Notes: generated from the sequence alone by a model not told the origin. A DNA stretch of 64,000 bases from Podarcis raffonei (GCF_027172205.1 NC_070603.1:10032501-10096500), one strand, 5' to 3'; positions 21,709 through 32,510 are shown, counted from the first letter of the stretch. Numbers and translations are program-made.

Positions 21709-21775
21709 ACCCAGAGTGGCTGGAGCAACCCAGTCAGATGGGCAGGGTACAAATAATAAAATTATTATTATTACT
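21709..21775 (+). mobile_element. CR1/L2-group LINE 3' end
   Basis: Short 3' end (CCCAGAGTGGCTGGAGCAAC, GATGGGCAGGGTACAAATAA, then TTATTATTA). Confidence 0.7.
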
Positions 21776-21897
21776 GGGAAGTATGTCCCATTTAACTCAA
21801 CGGGGCTTACTTACAGGAGGCAAGTGTGCAGCCTAAGCAAATTAAGGCAGGCAATGCCAACACCGTGTCCTCAAAACAATTCATGTGTACAGATTTA

Positions 21898-22622
21898 CCG
21901 TATTTTTTGCACTATAACACTCACTTTTTTCCTCCTAGAAAGTAAGGGAAAATGTCTGTGTGTGTTATGGAGGGAATGCCTATGGGTGGCGGGGGGATCT
22001 GCTGCAGTCGTGAGCAGAGGATCCATGGTTCCCCTTCCTTCCCTCCTTCGTGGCTTGCTTTGAAACAGCAAAGCGGGAGAAGAGCCGCTGAGTGGGGAGG
22101 AGAGGGGGACAGAGAGCCTGCTTGCTTTAAAGGAGCAAAGTGGGAGAGGAGAAGAGCCTTCTCCCCTTATACCCCTCTTCTACATTATTAGCAGCATCCT
22201 TCTCCACACACCCCACGCGTGCTCCTTGTCCCTTGTGTGCTTTTCCTTCCCTCCTCACTTAAAACGTGGTTACAAACCACGGATCAACATGGATCCTCAG
22301 GATTTTTGCACTGGGTCACCCCAAATTCACCATCAGATCACATAGCATGTCCATGGCTATATCTTGCACCAAAAAAATCATGCACCCACTGTTGCCTGGG
22401 GTGCAAAAACGTGGTTACAAAGCATGGATCCACATGGATCCTCAGGATTTTTGCATTGGGCTACTCCAAACTCACTGTCAGATCACATGTCTGTGGCCAC
22501 AGCATGAACCACAAAAATCATACATCCACTGTTTCGTTTAGAATATTTTTTTTCTTGTTTTCCTCCTCTAAAAACTATGTGCGTGTTATGGTCGGGTGTG
22601 TGTTATAGAGCGAAAAATACGG
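21898..22622. mobile_element. TIR transposon-derived element with CCGTATTTTT ends
   Basis: About 725 bp. The left end CCGTATTTTTTGCACTATAA is the inverse of the right end TTATAGAGCGAAAAATACGG, and TA flanks both sides. Just inside are further inverted words (TTTTTTCCTCCTAGAAAGTA and TTTTCCTCCTCTAAAAACTA as direct copies). No transposase frame is seen. The superfamily is left open. Confidence 0.7.
22265..22545 (+). repeat. Tandem duplication of about 145 bp inside the CCGTATTTTT element
   Basis: Two adjacent units both contain CGTGGTTACAAA, ATGGATCCTCAGGATTTTTG and ATCAGATCACAT-type words. The first starts at about 22265, the second at about 22411. Confidence 0.75.
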
Positions 22623-22956
22623 GTAGGTTAAGCTATTAGCTCCCATGCCACAGCAGCTCAGGAACAGAAGACACTTTGGCTAAGCCTGAGAGGGGGGCAG
22701 GCTTCGATACACCTCCTCCCCATATAGCCCACACCTCCTCCCCATATAGCCCAAATCCCTACACACACATAGTAGGATGGCGCTTCTGAGGCGAAACAGA
22801 GAAAAGTTCTCTCCACACCACTACCCAGGGGAGATGGCTGCATGCAGAGCTAGGGTTGTCACCTGTCCTGTATAATTCAGGATTGTCCCATATTTCAATG
22901 CAAAATGCTACAAAATGTATTGCTAGTTCAGGTCTTTTCTCTCTTTCTATCCAGGT

Positions 22957-23094
22957 CAGCCTGGATAGCTCAGTTGGTCAGAGTGAGGTGCTGATAACGC
23001 CAAGGTTGCAGGTTCCATCCCCGTATGGGATGGCTGCATATTCCTGTACTGCAGCGGGCTGGGACTCGATGATCCCCCGGGTCCCTTCCGACTA
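22957..23094 (+). mobile_element. tRNA-Ile-type SINE, tail cut by a MITE
   Basis: The head GGATAGCTCAGTTGGTCAGA, then GCTGATAACGCCAAGG, is followed by the CR1-like tail to GGGTCCCTTCCGAC. The tail is interrupted at TA by the MITE starting at 23095. Confidence 0.8.
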
Positions 23095-23336
23095 CAGTGG
23101 CCCCTCGGGTTAAGAACTTAATTCGTTCTGGAGGTCTGTTCTTAACCTGAAACTGTTCTTAACCTGAAGCACCACTTTAGCTAATGGGGCCTCCTGCTGC
23201 TGCCGCACCGCCGGAGCACGATTTCTGTTCTCATCCTGAAGCAAAGTTCTTAAGCTGAGGTAATATTTTTGGGTTAGCGGAGTCTGTAACCTGAAGCGTA
23301 TGTAACCTGAAGCGTATGCAACCTGAGGTACTACTG
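23095..23336 (+). mobile_element. Tigger-like MITE, family A, copy 2
   Basis: Ends CAGTGGCCCCTCGGG and TGAGGTACTACTG with TA at 23093-23094 and 23337-23338. Inserted in the tail of a SINE. Confidence 0.75.
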
Positions 23337-23342
23337 TACATA

Positions 23343-23408
23343 CATGATGATAATGATAATAATAATAATTTATTATTTATACCCCGCCCATCTGTCTGGG
23401 TTTCCACA
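23343..23408 (-). mobile_element. CR1/L2-group LINE 3' end
   Basis: (TTA)n tail and ATACCCCGCCCATCTGTCTG on the plus strand, the reversed LINE end. Confidence 0.6.
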
Positions 23409-23526
23409 TGATTCTACGATTCTCTCTGTCCCTCTCTCTGCCAAGTTAGGGAACCTTTCCAAAGGCGGGTGTGCGAAACGTCATGCAACGGAGTCAAGCG
23501 CAGCCAGATTTACAAATTCATATTGT

Positions 23527-24196
23527 GTGTAAGAACCTTTTAATGAGGGTGAAAGAGAGCGCAAAATATGGTCTGAAGCTCAACATCAAAAAAACGAAGA
23601 TCATGGCCACTGGGCCCATCACCTCCTGGCAAATAGATGGGGGGAAATGGAGGCAGTGAGAGATTTTACTTTCTTGGGCTCCATGATCACTGCAGATGGT
23701 GACAGCAGCCACGAAATTAAAAGATGCCTGCTTCTTGGGAGAAAAGCAATGACAAACCTAGACAGCAGAGACATCACCACCTTGCCAACAAAGGTCCGTA
23801 TAGTTAAAGCTATGGTTTTCCCAGTAGCGATGTATGGAAGTGAGAGCGGGACCATAAAGAAGGCTGATCGCCAAAGAATTGATGCTTTTGAATTCTGGTG
23901 CTGGAGGAGACTCTTGAGAGTCCCATGGACTGCAAGAAGATCAAATGTATCCATTCTTAAGGAAATCAGCCCTGAGTGCTCACTGGAAGGACAGATCCTG
24001 AAGCTGAGGCTCCAGTACTTTGGCCACCTCATGAGAAGAGAAGACTCCCTGGAAAAGACCCTGATGTTGGGAAAGATGGAGGGCACAAGGAGAAGGGGAC
24101 GACAGAGGACGAGATGGTTGGACAGTGTTCTCGAAGTTACCAGCATGAGTTTGACCAAACTGCGGGAGGCAGTGGAAGACAGGAGTGCCTGGCATG
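23527..24196 (+). mobile_element. BovB (RTE) LINE, ORF2 fragment
   Basis: Encodes the region after the RT palm of BovB: TKIMATGPITSWQIDGG, FTFLGSMITADGDSSHEIKR, CWRRLLRVPWTARRSN, LRLQYFGHLMRREDSLEKTL. It is truncated at both ends and needs at least one frameshift near 23640. The 3' end stops short of the family terminus. Confidence 0.9.
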
Positions 24197-24225
24197 CACA
24201 ATTGTGTGTGAGTGATAAGATTGTA

Positions 24226-24459
24226 CAGTGGTACCTCGGGTTACAGACGCTTCAGGTTACAGACGCTTCAGGTTACAGACCCCGCTAACTCAGAAATAGT
24301 ACCTCGGGTTAAGAACTTTGCTTCAGGATAAGAACAGAGATCGTGCTCCGGCGGCAGCAGGAGGCCCCATTAGCTAACGTGGTGCTTCAGGTTAAGAACA
24401 GTTTCAGGTTAAGAACGGACCTCCAGAACGAATGAAGTACTTAACCCGAGGTACTACTG
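24226..24459 (-). mobile_element. Tigger-like MITE, family A, copy 3
   Basis: Ends CAGTGGTACCTCGGG and CCCGAGGTACTACTG, TA on both sides. It abuts the MFSD5 CpG island. Confidence 0.75.
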
Positions 24460-24529
24460 TAATGGATTGGGGGGGGGAGGGGAAATAAATCGCACCCCAG
24501 AACAAAGGTGGCAGCCCTAATGCGAGAGT

Positions 24530-24955
24530 GTCCTCCAACCGCATTTCCAGAGCGGGAAGGGGAGGAAGCAACACGCCCTTCCCCGACCCCCGCTTCTCGC
24601 AGGGCCCCCTCCCCACATTCCTGCCCCGCCAACGAGGTCGCCTCTCTCGCCCAGCCCTCTTCGCTTCCGACCCTTCGGCCTGAGGGAGGGGAATTCCCCT
24701 CCCCCAGCCGCCCCCCCCCCGCCCCTTCCCTTTACCTACCTGCATGGGTCTCTCTCCGGCTCCCCTCCCCTCAGTCCCCTTCTCTCCGCCTGGGGGAGCT
24801 CAGGCTGCATGCCCGACGCCTCGCTTCCGCTTCCGGAGCCGCCGCGCTGCCTGTCACGTGGCCGCCGGCCGCGCGCTCGGCCTGTCGCGAGGCCGCCCCC
24901 TGGAGGCGAGCGCCGCGAATGCAGGCTGCTTTGCGGTGCGAACTGTTTTAAGCGC
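24530..24955 (-). promoter_or_regulatory. MFSD5: CpG island, MFSD5 promoter and 5' UTR exon
   Basis: The block is strongly GC- and CpG-rich. A minus-strand donor ATGCAG/GTAGGT at 24740/24739 would end a non-coding first exon spliced to 17652 (intron about 7.1 kb). A CACGTG E-box sits in the island at about 24856. No TATA box was noticed, as usual for such promoters. The exon assignment is inferred from gene order and splice sites. Confidence 0.6.
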
Positions 24956-24959
24956 CCGG

Positions 24960-25400
24960 TCCGTCCTGCTTTTTATTTAATACAAATTTAATTTAGCAGC
25001 AGCAGCAATAACAACATGAAGAATTTCTTTTGCATCTCTTGTAAGAAGAGGATTTAATTTTTATGCCGCTCCACCACGTATTACAAAAAGTACCTCTAAA
25101 GAAAGCTGAAGCGGTGGCGGACAGTTCCAACCAAAATATGGCAAAAAATACGCAGGTACATAAAAAACAACAACATTGCATTAATACGAAATCTAGAGAA
25201 GAAACTTTTTAATATAAAATAATGGAAATGGTTTATTGAATATTTACAGACTGTAAACAGATAAGAACATTGGCAGGTGTATTGTAAGAACCAGCAGTTT
25301 TATAAGAGTATGTATTTAAAGGAGATGAATAAATGAACAAATTGAGTTAATTTGGATTGGCAGAAAATAATAAAAATGAACTTAAGGAACCGCAGAAAGA
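24960..25400. other. AT-rich sequence upstream of MFSD5, possibly L1-derived
   Basis: An A-rich stretch with words like those of L1 3' UTRs (GAAAGAGGGGGAAGGAAGTC). I cannot establish its limits or family. Confidence 0.3.
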
Positions 25401-25589
25401 GGGGGAAGGAAGTCAAGTTTTGAAATGTTAAAATTACACACACTCTCTCTGTCTCTCTCTCTCTCTATGGCTAACATGTGAAATGGGATAATCAATTCGT
25501 TTTTCTCTTCAGCCTCCAGGTTCTCACTGAGAAAGTGGGTAGAGAAATGTTTGGGCCCCCCCTCTCCTAACACTACTGTACTGGAAATT

Positions 25590-25740
25590 ATCGTAGAAAT
25601 GAGCAATTGGAAGGGACCCGTACGGTCATCTAGTCCAACCCCCTGCGATGCAGGACTATGCTGCTGCCCCATATAGGGATCGAACCTGCAAGCTTGGCGT
25701 AATCAGCACCACACTCTAACCAACTGAGGTATCCAGGTCC
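25590..25740 (-). mobile_element. tRNA-Ile-type SINE with CR1-like tail
   Basis: Minus strand: head CTGGATACCTCAGTTGGTTA and GTGCTGATTACGCCAAGC, then tail GCAGGGGGTTGGACTAGATG. Confidence 0.75.
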
Positions 25741-25781
25741 ACTTGTGGACATCAATGAAGCAGGACCAATAAAAGGAAGTA

Positions 25782-26008
25782 CAGTGGTACCTCAGGTTAC
25801 AGACACTTCCAGGTTACAGACTCTACTAACCCAGAAATAGTGCTTCAGGTTAAGAACTTTGCTTGAGGATGAGAACAGAAATCGTGGTCCGGCGGCGCAG
25901 CGGCAGCAGGAGGCCCCATTAGCTAAAGTGGTGCTTCAGGTTAAGAACAGTTTCAGGTTAAGAACGGACCTCCAGAACGAATTAAGTTCTTAACCCGAGG
26001 TACCACTG
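25782..26008 (-). mobile_element. Tigger-like MITE, family A, copy 4
   Basis: Ends CAGTGGTACCTCAGG and CCGAGGTACCACTG, inserted in the short palindrome AAGGAAGTACTTCCTT at its central TA. Confidence 0.8.
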
Positions 26009-26384
26009 TACTTCCTTCATGTGGCACATAGTTAAACTTTGGAACTCGCTTGGGGATCATCCACACTTCTGCTTTTTCCTGTGCCTAGAAAGCACTGTTT
26101 ACTACTTGCCCTGTGCATTCTAGGCACAGGTATATGTTGTTTTGCCTTTGCTTCCCTCTGGAAAACGCTAAATTGGAACACATGGCACTCTGCAGAAAAC
26201 CTAATTGCTGTTTTCTCCCCTGATTCAGCCCTAAACTACGTTTTTCCAGGAAAAAGCGGTGAAGCAAACGGAAATGTAGATTAGCCCTTGGATGGTTTTC
26301 AAAAGAAGGGTCGGATGAATTTATGGAGGACAAGGCTGTGTCATTGGCTGGCTTCTAGCCACAATGGCTATGCGCAGCAGGCGT

Positions 26385-27030
26385 GGGAAAACGGTGGCCC
26401 TCCAAAGGTGGCTGGATTGCAACTCCAGACTTTTTTTTCTTAATAACTTTTTTATTCAAAATTATCCAGAAACATATCATCCTTATTCCCCCCATTTTTC
26501 CTCCCTCCCCCTCCCTCCCCCCACAGAACTCGCCCACCCCCCAACTTCCCTCAGTTCCAGTCTTTGATTTCTCTAAAAATGCTGTTTTCTGCATGTTACA
26601 CAGTTGTATAGATCCTCAAACTATTTAGCTGATTATTATCAGTAACAAGTTTGTGAATGTTTATTCAAAACCAGCCAAGGAGTCCATTTCACTTTGTTGT
26701 GTCTTCAAACACTTTGTAAAGGGTTCCCATTCATCCTTAAAGTCACAGTTATCCTTGTCCCGTAGCTTGTATGTCAGTTTTGCCAGTTCTGCATAGTCCA
26801 TCAATTTTTCTTGCCATGATTCTTTAGTTGGGGTTTCTTCAGTCTTCCATCCTTGTGTTATTAAAACTCTCGCGGCCGTTGTTGCATACATGAAGATGTT
26901 TTTCAGCTTTTTTGGCAGATCTTTCCCTACAATTCCTAATAAACTCCAGTCTTAAATGGTGGTGCCTGCTGGGGCTGATGGAAATTGGAGCCCAACAATA
27001 TTTGGAGGGATACAGGTTCCTCTTCATGGA
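26385..27030. mobile_element. Palindromic hAT-like MITE, split by L1
   Basis: The left arm (GGTGGCCCTCCAAAGGTGGC) ends at 26430 and the right arm resumes at 26952 with GGGGCTGATGGAAATTGGAG and TTTGGAGGGATACAGGTTCC. An L1 fragment lies between. Confidence 0.6.
26431..26941 (-). mobile_element. L1-like LINE 3' end
   Basis: The minus strand encodes an L1 ORF2 C-terminus (ARVLITQGWKTEETPTKESW, DYAELAKLTYKLRDK, EWEPF), then a 3' UTR and a terminal A tract. Flanks AACTCCAGAC (26421-26430) and AACTCCAGTC (26942-26951) are a 10-bp duplication with one change. The copy is 5' truncated and split by at most minor damage in the visible frame (26891-26661). Confidence 0.85.
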
Positions 27031-27449
27031 AGTACGGCACCACACTTTCCCCCGTTCATTTCAATGCAAAGAAATCAGGTTGCAAATAATGGAAGGGGAA
27101 GTGATCAATAACATACCGTTTGGAAACTGAAAGCAAGAACAACTGTGAATACCAATTGTATTTGCTGGATTGAAATTCCATTCCGGACATGGAACAAAAG
27201 AGCAAACATTTGGCTGCTTGGAACAAAATGGCTAGGTTGTGCTCAGGTGTGAAGTAAGAGTTTGGTTGACTGGGGCCATCCACCAATATTTCATGGCAGC
27301 CTTCCCTCCAAAATGCATCAAACTCCCACACAAGCAATGAATGAAGTTGCATCACTGATGTTTCTTTTTCTTTACTGAACTGATTTTCCAGTTTATTTGT
27401 TTTTTTAAAGATACAGGCTGGAATTATTATCATGATTACATTATCAGCC

Positions 27450-27732
27450 TGGACACTGAGATCCAGCACCGAGGGCCTTCTGGCGGTTCCCTCATTGTGA
27501 GAAGTGAGGTTACAGGGAACCAGGCAGAGGGCCTTCTCGGTAGTGGCCCCTGCCCTGTGGAACGCCCTCCCTTCAGATGTGAAGGAAATAAGTAGCTATC
27601 TTTAAAAGACATCTGAAGGCAGCCCTGTTTAGGGAAGTTTTTAATATTTAATGCTGTATTGTTTTTAACACTTGATTGGAAGCCGCCCAGAGTGGCTGGG
27701 GAAACTCAGCCAGATGGGCGGGGTATAAATAA

Positions 27733-27780
<48 letters not shown>

Positions 27781-27782
27781 TG
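27450..27782 (+). mobile_element. CR1/L2-group LINE 3' end with long (TTA)n tail
   Basis: Same subfamily as 1-495: ACACTGAGATCCAGCACCGA, GCCCTGTGGAACGCCCTCCC, then the GGCTGGGGAAACTCAGCCAG end and about 16 TTA units. Confidence 0.8.
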
Positions 27783-27900
27783 GATGGTGTAATAAACAAC
27801 AACACCTTGTGTATGTATGAGCAGCCACGATTCCACAACAAATCTCCAATCATGAAGCACCCTAACTGTCAGTACGGAAAGACCATGCAAGCATGGACTA

Positions 27901-28401
27901 CAGTGGTCCCTTGGTTCTCAAACGCCTTGATACTCAAACATCTTGGAACCCAAACACTGCAAACCTGGAAGTAAGTGTTCCGGTTTATGAACTGTTTTCG
28001 GAAGCCAAACATGCTCCATTTTGAGTGCCACACTTCTGTTTTGAGTGTTACGCTTCCGATTTGAGTGTTACACTGAGTTCTTTCTATTTTTGCTATTTAT
28101 TTTATGTTTTTGTTTTTTGTGGCTCTTGTTTTTGTGACTGTGTGGAACCTAGTTCAGCTACTGATTGATTGATTGTGTGACTGCAGTACATTGTTTATTG
28201 CTTTCATTTTATGAACCAATGGTCTCGTTAGACAGTAAAATTCATGTTAAATTGCTGTTTTAGGGGTTGTTTTTAAAAGTCTGGAATGGATTAATCCATT
28301 TTGTATTACTTTCTATGGGAAAATGCTCCTTGGTTTTGGAACGCATTGGTTTTGGAACGGACTTCTGGAACGGATTAAGTTTGAGGACCAAGGTACCTCT
28401 G
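27901..28401. mobile_element. Tigger-like MITE, family C
   Basis: 501 bp, ends CAGTGGTCCCTTGG and CCAAGGTACCTCTG with TA at 27899-27900 and 28402-28403. The arms repeat GTTTTGAGTG and GGTTTTGGAACG words. The interior is AT-rich without a transposase frame. Confidence 0.75.
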
Positions 28402-28403
28402 TA

Positions 28404-28845
28404 AAGTCTTTTAACGTTGTTTCAAAGCTTCAATTTATATGCTTATCCACTAGGTGGCAGAAAATCCACAGTGAAGTAGTCTGTAGTTCAACATGGCGAG
28501 ATTGCCATGTGTTTTGTTTTATGGGAGGTGAAAGGTGCACTGGGACAGAGGCTATATAACTACCTTGGCCCTGGCTGCAGTACTTGGGAGTCAGTGTTGA
28601 TTTGAATTGCCTTCAATGCACATCTGGCTCGTGCTGTCTGCTCTGAATCCCATCTGGGGATTCATCTGCACAAGGAAAGTTAATGCGGTTAATTTCCTCC
28701 CTGCCAGCTCTGCTACCAATTGCACTAAAACACACGTGTTAATAAGAACCCAGTGAGTCGAACATCTGGCACCCGTGCTTTGAAATGCGCCTTCCCCCGA
28801 ATAATATTATTAATTCCCCCAAATAAAATGATTAATTATTGTTAG
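28404..28845. other. Unassigned sequence
   Basis: No repeat recognised. It contains a TATA-like GCTATATAAC at about 28550 but no supported transcript. Confidence 0.3.
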
Positions 28846-29012
28846 CGAAGCTACAGGGAACCAGGCACCTCGGTAGTGGTTTTTTAGGCTTTTACTCTGT
28901 TTTTACTAAGTTTTAAATGCCTTTACTATGTTTTTATATATGCCGTAAGCCACCCAGAGTGGCTGGGGAAACCCAGCCAGATGGGTAGGGTATAAATAAT
29001 AAAAAATTCTTC
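28846..29012 (+). mobile_element. CR1/L2-group LINE 3' end
   Basis: AAGCTACAGGGAACCAGGCA with an internal deletion, then CACCCAGAGTGGCTGGGGAA and GGTATAAATAATAAAA. Confidence 0.7.
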
Positions 29013-29019
29013 TTCTTAT

Positions 29020-29135
29020 CATTGTCATCCTGGGAACTGTAGTTCATTGAGTGTGCTGGGAATTGTAGCTCTGTGGTAGGCAAACTACAGATCCCAAGAA
29101 TCTGTGGGGGAAGAAGAGTGCTTTAAGTGTGGGCT
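29020..29135. mobile_element. Fragment of a palindromic MITE (GGGAACTGTAGTT type)
   Basis: CATCCTGGGAACTGTAGTTC and the inverted GTGGTAGGCAAACTACAGAT. Related to the units at 50665 and 54968. Confidence 0.45.
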
Positions 29136-29381
29136 ATGGCTGTGCCCTATTAAACTAACTAAAGTTTTTTGCTGCCAGGGAATACAAAATTCCAACCTTC
29201 ATTCTCATTTGTGGCTTTGTGACCTCCTTTACTGTTCTGCACTATTTTGTACTCTTGGTTTTGTGTGTTTGCATGTAGGATTGCTGCTTCTTTACAGGCT
29301 GTTAGGGATGCAAGCATTAAACAGGTGATTCCATCTCTGTCTCCAAGAAGCTGTCTGTGTCTGCCGAATGTTTATCTGCTA

Positions 29382-30159
29382 CAACTCGGTACCTCGGGTT
29401 AAGTACTTCATTCGTTCCGGAGGTCCATTCTTAACCTGACACTGTTCTTAACCCGAAGCACCACTTTAGCTAATGGGGCCTCCTGCTGCCGCCGCGCCAC
29501 CACTGCACGATTTCTGTTCTCATCCTGAAGCAAAGTTCTTAACCCGAGGTAATATTTCTGGGTTGTTGTTGTCGTTTAGTCGTGTCCGACTCTTCGTGGC
29601 CCCATGGACCAAAGCACGCCAGGCACTCCTGTCTTCCACTGCCTCCCGCAGTTTGGTCAGACTCATGTTTGTAGCTTCGAGAACATTGTCCAACCATCTC
29701 GTTCTCTGTCGTCCCCTTCTCCTTGTGCCCTCCATCTTTCCCAACATCAGGGTCTTTTCCAGGGAGTCTTCTCTTCTCATGAGGTGGTCAAAGTATTGGA
29801 GCCTCAGCTTCAGGATCTGTCCTTCCAGTGAGCACTCAGGGCTGATTTCCTTCAGAATGGATAGGTTTGATCTTCTTGCAGTCCATGGGACTCTCAAGAG
29901 TCTCCTCCAGCACCATAATTCAAAAGCATCAATTCTTTGGCGATCAGCCTTCTTTATGGTCTAGCTCTCACTTCCATACATCACTACTGGGGAAACCATA
30001 GCTTTAACTATACGGACCTTTGTTGGCAAGGTGATGTCTCTGCTTTTTTTTTGCTTCCCCCCCCTGCTTTTTTAAGATGCTGTCTAGATTTCTGGGTTAG
30101 CGGAGTCTGTAACCTGAAGCGGATGTAACCTGAAGCATATGTAACCCAATGTACCACTG
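29382..30159 (+). mobile_element. Tigger-like MITE, family A, copy 5, split by BovB
   Basis: The left part covers 29382-29564 and the right part 30088-30159 (ACCTGAAGCGGATG to GTACCACTG). A BovB copy separates them, with an 11-bp duplication. Confidence 0.85.
29565..30087 (-). mobile_element. BovB (RTE) LINE, 3' end, with target duplication
   Basis: The minus strand encodes the BovB ORF2 C-terminus (RVPWTARRSNLSILKEISPE, FDHLMRREDSLEKTLMLGKM, SMSLTKLREAVEDRSAW) and ends with the family terminus GACACGACTAAACGACAACA. The perfect duplication ATTTCTGGGTT is at 29554-29564 and 30088-30098. It is 5' truncated. Confidence 0.9.
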
Positions 30160-30274
30160 TACACATTTCCCATCAGGGGAAAAAACCACAATAGTTCGCA
30201 ATGCGTTATGTGCTTGTGCATGATTGCATTCTCCTGTAGGCCATATTAGGAAAATAGTACTATTTGTAAATTCA

Positions 30275-30677
30275 CAGTCATACCTCGTGTTGTGCTAGAT
30301 TCATGTTGCGTCTTTTCAGCTTGCGAACACGGCAAACCCGGAAGTGTATACAGTCATACCTCAGGATAAGTATTTTCGGGTTGTGCTCCGCGCGACGTTA
30401 CATCCGGGTTTCACCCCTCGTGCATGCACAGACGGTCAAAACGATGTCACACGCATGCGCGGAAGCTGAGAAACATGACCCGCAGACGCGCAGTTGCGTC
30501 TTACGTTCTATTCAGGATGTGAACGGGGCTCCAGAACGGATCCCGTTCACATCCCGAGGTACCACTGTACTTCTGGGTTTCGCCGCACATGCACAGAAGT
30601 GGTGCTCTAGTTACAGACTTTTCAGGGTACGAACAGCACCCCGGAACGGATCGAGTCCGTAACTAGAGGTTCCACTG
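30275..30677. mobile_element. Tigger-like MITE, family D, with a second copy nested inside
   Basis: The outer copy starts CAGTCATACCTCG and ends AGGTTCCACTG. A second element (30351-30567, CAGTCATACCTCAGG to GAGGTACCACTG) is inserted at TA. Both carry ACCCGGAAGTG or TCCGGGTTTC words. Confidence 0.7.
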
Positions 30678-30679
30678 TA

Positions 30680-31651
30680 CAGTGGTTCCTCAAGTTTTTT
30701 CTTCTTGCGAGTTTTTTGTCTTGCGAAGCACGGTTTCCCATAGGAATGCATTGAAAATCAATCAATGCGTTCCTATGGAAACCGCCTTCAGACCAGGTCC
30801 GGGGACAGTCTGTCCCCCGACCTCTTCCGAAGGCTGGGGGGGGGGGACAAGGGCTTTTCTTCCCACCGCCAGCCTTCAGAAGGCTGTTCTGAAGGCTGGC
30901 GGTGGGAAGAAAAGCCCTTCTCCCCACCTCCCGCCCCGCAAGCTCCGGGGACAGGAGGGCTTTGCTGCCGACTGCCAGCATTTTAAAAGCCCCCGGGACA
31001 GTGGAGACTTCTCCGCTGTCCCGGGGCGATCTTAAAATGCTGGCGGGTGGCAGCGAAGCTTTCGCTGCCGACCCCCAGCATTTTAAAAGCCCCCGGGACA
31101 GCGGAGGTCTTCTGAAGGCAGGCGGTGGGCGAAAGTCTTTGCTCCCCCCCGCCTGCCTTCAAAAGCCGTCTGGGATAGCGGAGAAACGCGCTGCGCTTCT
31201 CCGCTATCCCGGGAAGGCAGGCAGGGGGGAGCAAAGACTTTTGCCCCCTGCCGGCCTTCAGAAGAGGTCCAGGACCTCTTCTGAAGGCCGGCGGTGGGCG
31301 AAAGTCTTTGCTCCCGACGGCCAGCATTTTAAAAGCGGTCCGGGATAGCGGGAAAGCGCAGCGCGCTTCCCTGCTATCCCGGACCGCTTTTAAAATGCTG
31401 GCGGTGGGGAGCAAAGCCTTTCGGCCCCCGCCGGCCTTCCTGGACCTCTTCTGAAGGCCGGAGGGGGGCGAAAGGCTTTGCTCCCCACCACCAGCATTTA
31501 AAAGAGGTCCCCGGAGATTTCCCTATGGGCTTTCTTCTTGCGAAGCAAGCCCATAGGGAAAATCGTCTTGCGGAACGACTCAAAAACGGAAAACTCTTTC
31601 GTCTTGCAAGTTTTTCGTTTTGCGAGACGTTTGTCTTGCGAGGCACCACTG
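30680..31651. mobile_element. Tigger-like palindromic MITE, family B, copy 2 (longest)
   Basis: 972 bp, ends CAGTGGTTCCTCAAG and GCGAGGCACCACTG with TA flanks. It carries more palindrome modules than the copies at 19326 and 42386. It starts right at the TA that ends the family D element. Confidence 0.85.
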
Positions 31652-31768
31652 TACTAAAATAGTAAATTATGCAAAAATATGCAAAAATGTGTAAGAGATC
31701 TTATTTTTCTCCCAGCATACCACTGGGGTAAGCTGAGACACAGGTTTACCCTAAGGAAGATTATATTA

Positions 31769-31976
31769 CAGTGGTGTCTCAGGGTACATACGCTTCAGGT
31801 TACAGACTCCGCTAACCCAGAAATAGTGCTTCAGGTTAAGAACTTTGCTTCAGGATGAGAACAGAAATTGTGCTCCGGCAGTGCAGTGGCAGCAGGGGGC
31901 CCCATTAGCTAAAGTGGAGCTTCCGGTTAAGAACGGACCTCCGGAACGAATTAAGTTCTAACCCGAGGTACCACTG
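31769..31976 (-). mobile_element. Tigger-like MITE, family A, copy 6
   Basis: Ends CAGTGGTGTCTCAGG and CCCGAGGTACCACTG, TA flanks. Shorter than the others through internal loss. Confidence 0.75.
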
Positions 31977-32009
31977 TATATGGCTTCAGTAACAGGGTCA
32001 GCTCCACAA

Positions 32010-32395
32010 ATCAAAGCGGTCATCTGGGGACACATGGCATAAGGTGATCCAGCAAGTAAACAGCTCCCAAGCTATTAAGGGCTTTATATGCTAATAGCAA
32101 CACCTTGAACTTGACCTGGTAGCAGATTGGGAACTGTTGAACTTTGATTGATCTTAATACACATGAACCAAATCAGAGCCTGGATTTGGAATCGGAGACC
32201 CTTCTCCATTTGCCCCCTGCGAGGAAGATGTAGGGGGTGGTGACCTGAGAAAGAGCCTTTTCAGTGGTGTCCCCCTCCCCAATTTGTAGGATGCTCCCAT
32301 CAGGGAAGCACATCTGGCACCATCACTATCTGTTTTTAGGCACCAGGTAGAAACATTTTTATTCACCTAGGCTTTTGGACCTGAAATTGGAGAGT
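32010..32395. mobile_element. CR1/L2-group LINE fragments in two orientations
   Basis: At 32030-32130 is antisense LINE sequence (TTAAGGGCTTTATATGCTAA, ACACCTTGAACTTGACCTGG). At 32195-32390 is a sense ORF2 C-terminal remnant (RAFSVV-like after GAGAAAGAGCC). Confidence 0.5.
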
Positions 32396-32396
32396 G

Positions 32397-32510
32397 AGGC
32401 ATGCGCAAGTGGCGGAACCCGGAAGTAACGCACTCCGTTACTTCCGGGTTGCTGCGGAGCGCAACTCGAACGCGCTCATCCCGAAATACATTCAACCCGA
32501 GGTATGACTG
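32397..32510. mobile_element. Tigger-like MITE, family D, truncated
   Basis: Right half only: GGAACCCGGAAGTAACGCAC and its inverse GTTACTTCCGGGTT, ending ACCCGAGGTATGACTG then TA. Confidence 0.6.

Noticed and set aside
24404-24951. Open frames of 110-150 codons in the MFSD5 CpG island
   Set aside because: GC-rich sequence has few stops. No family features, and the splice donor fits a non-coding exon.
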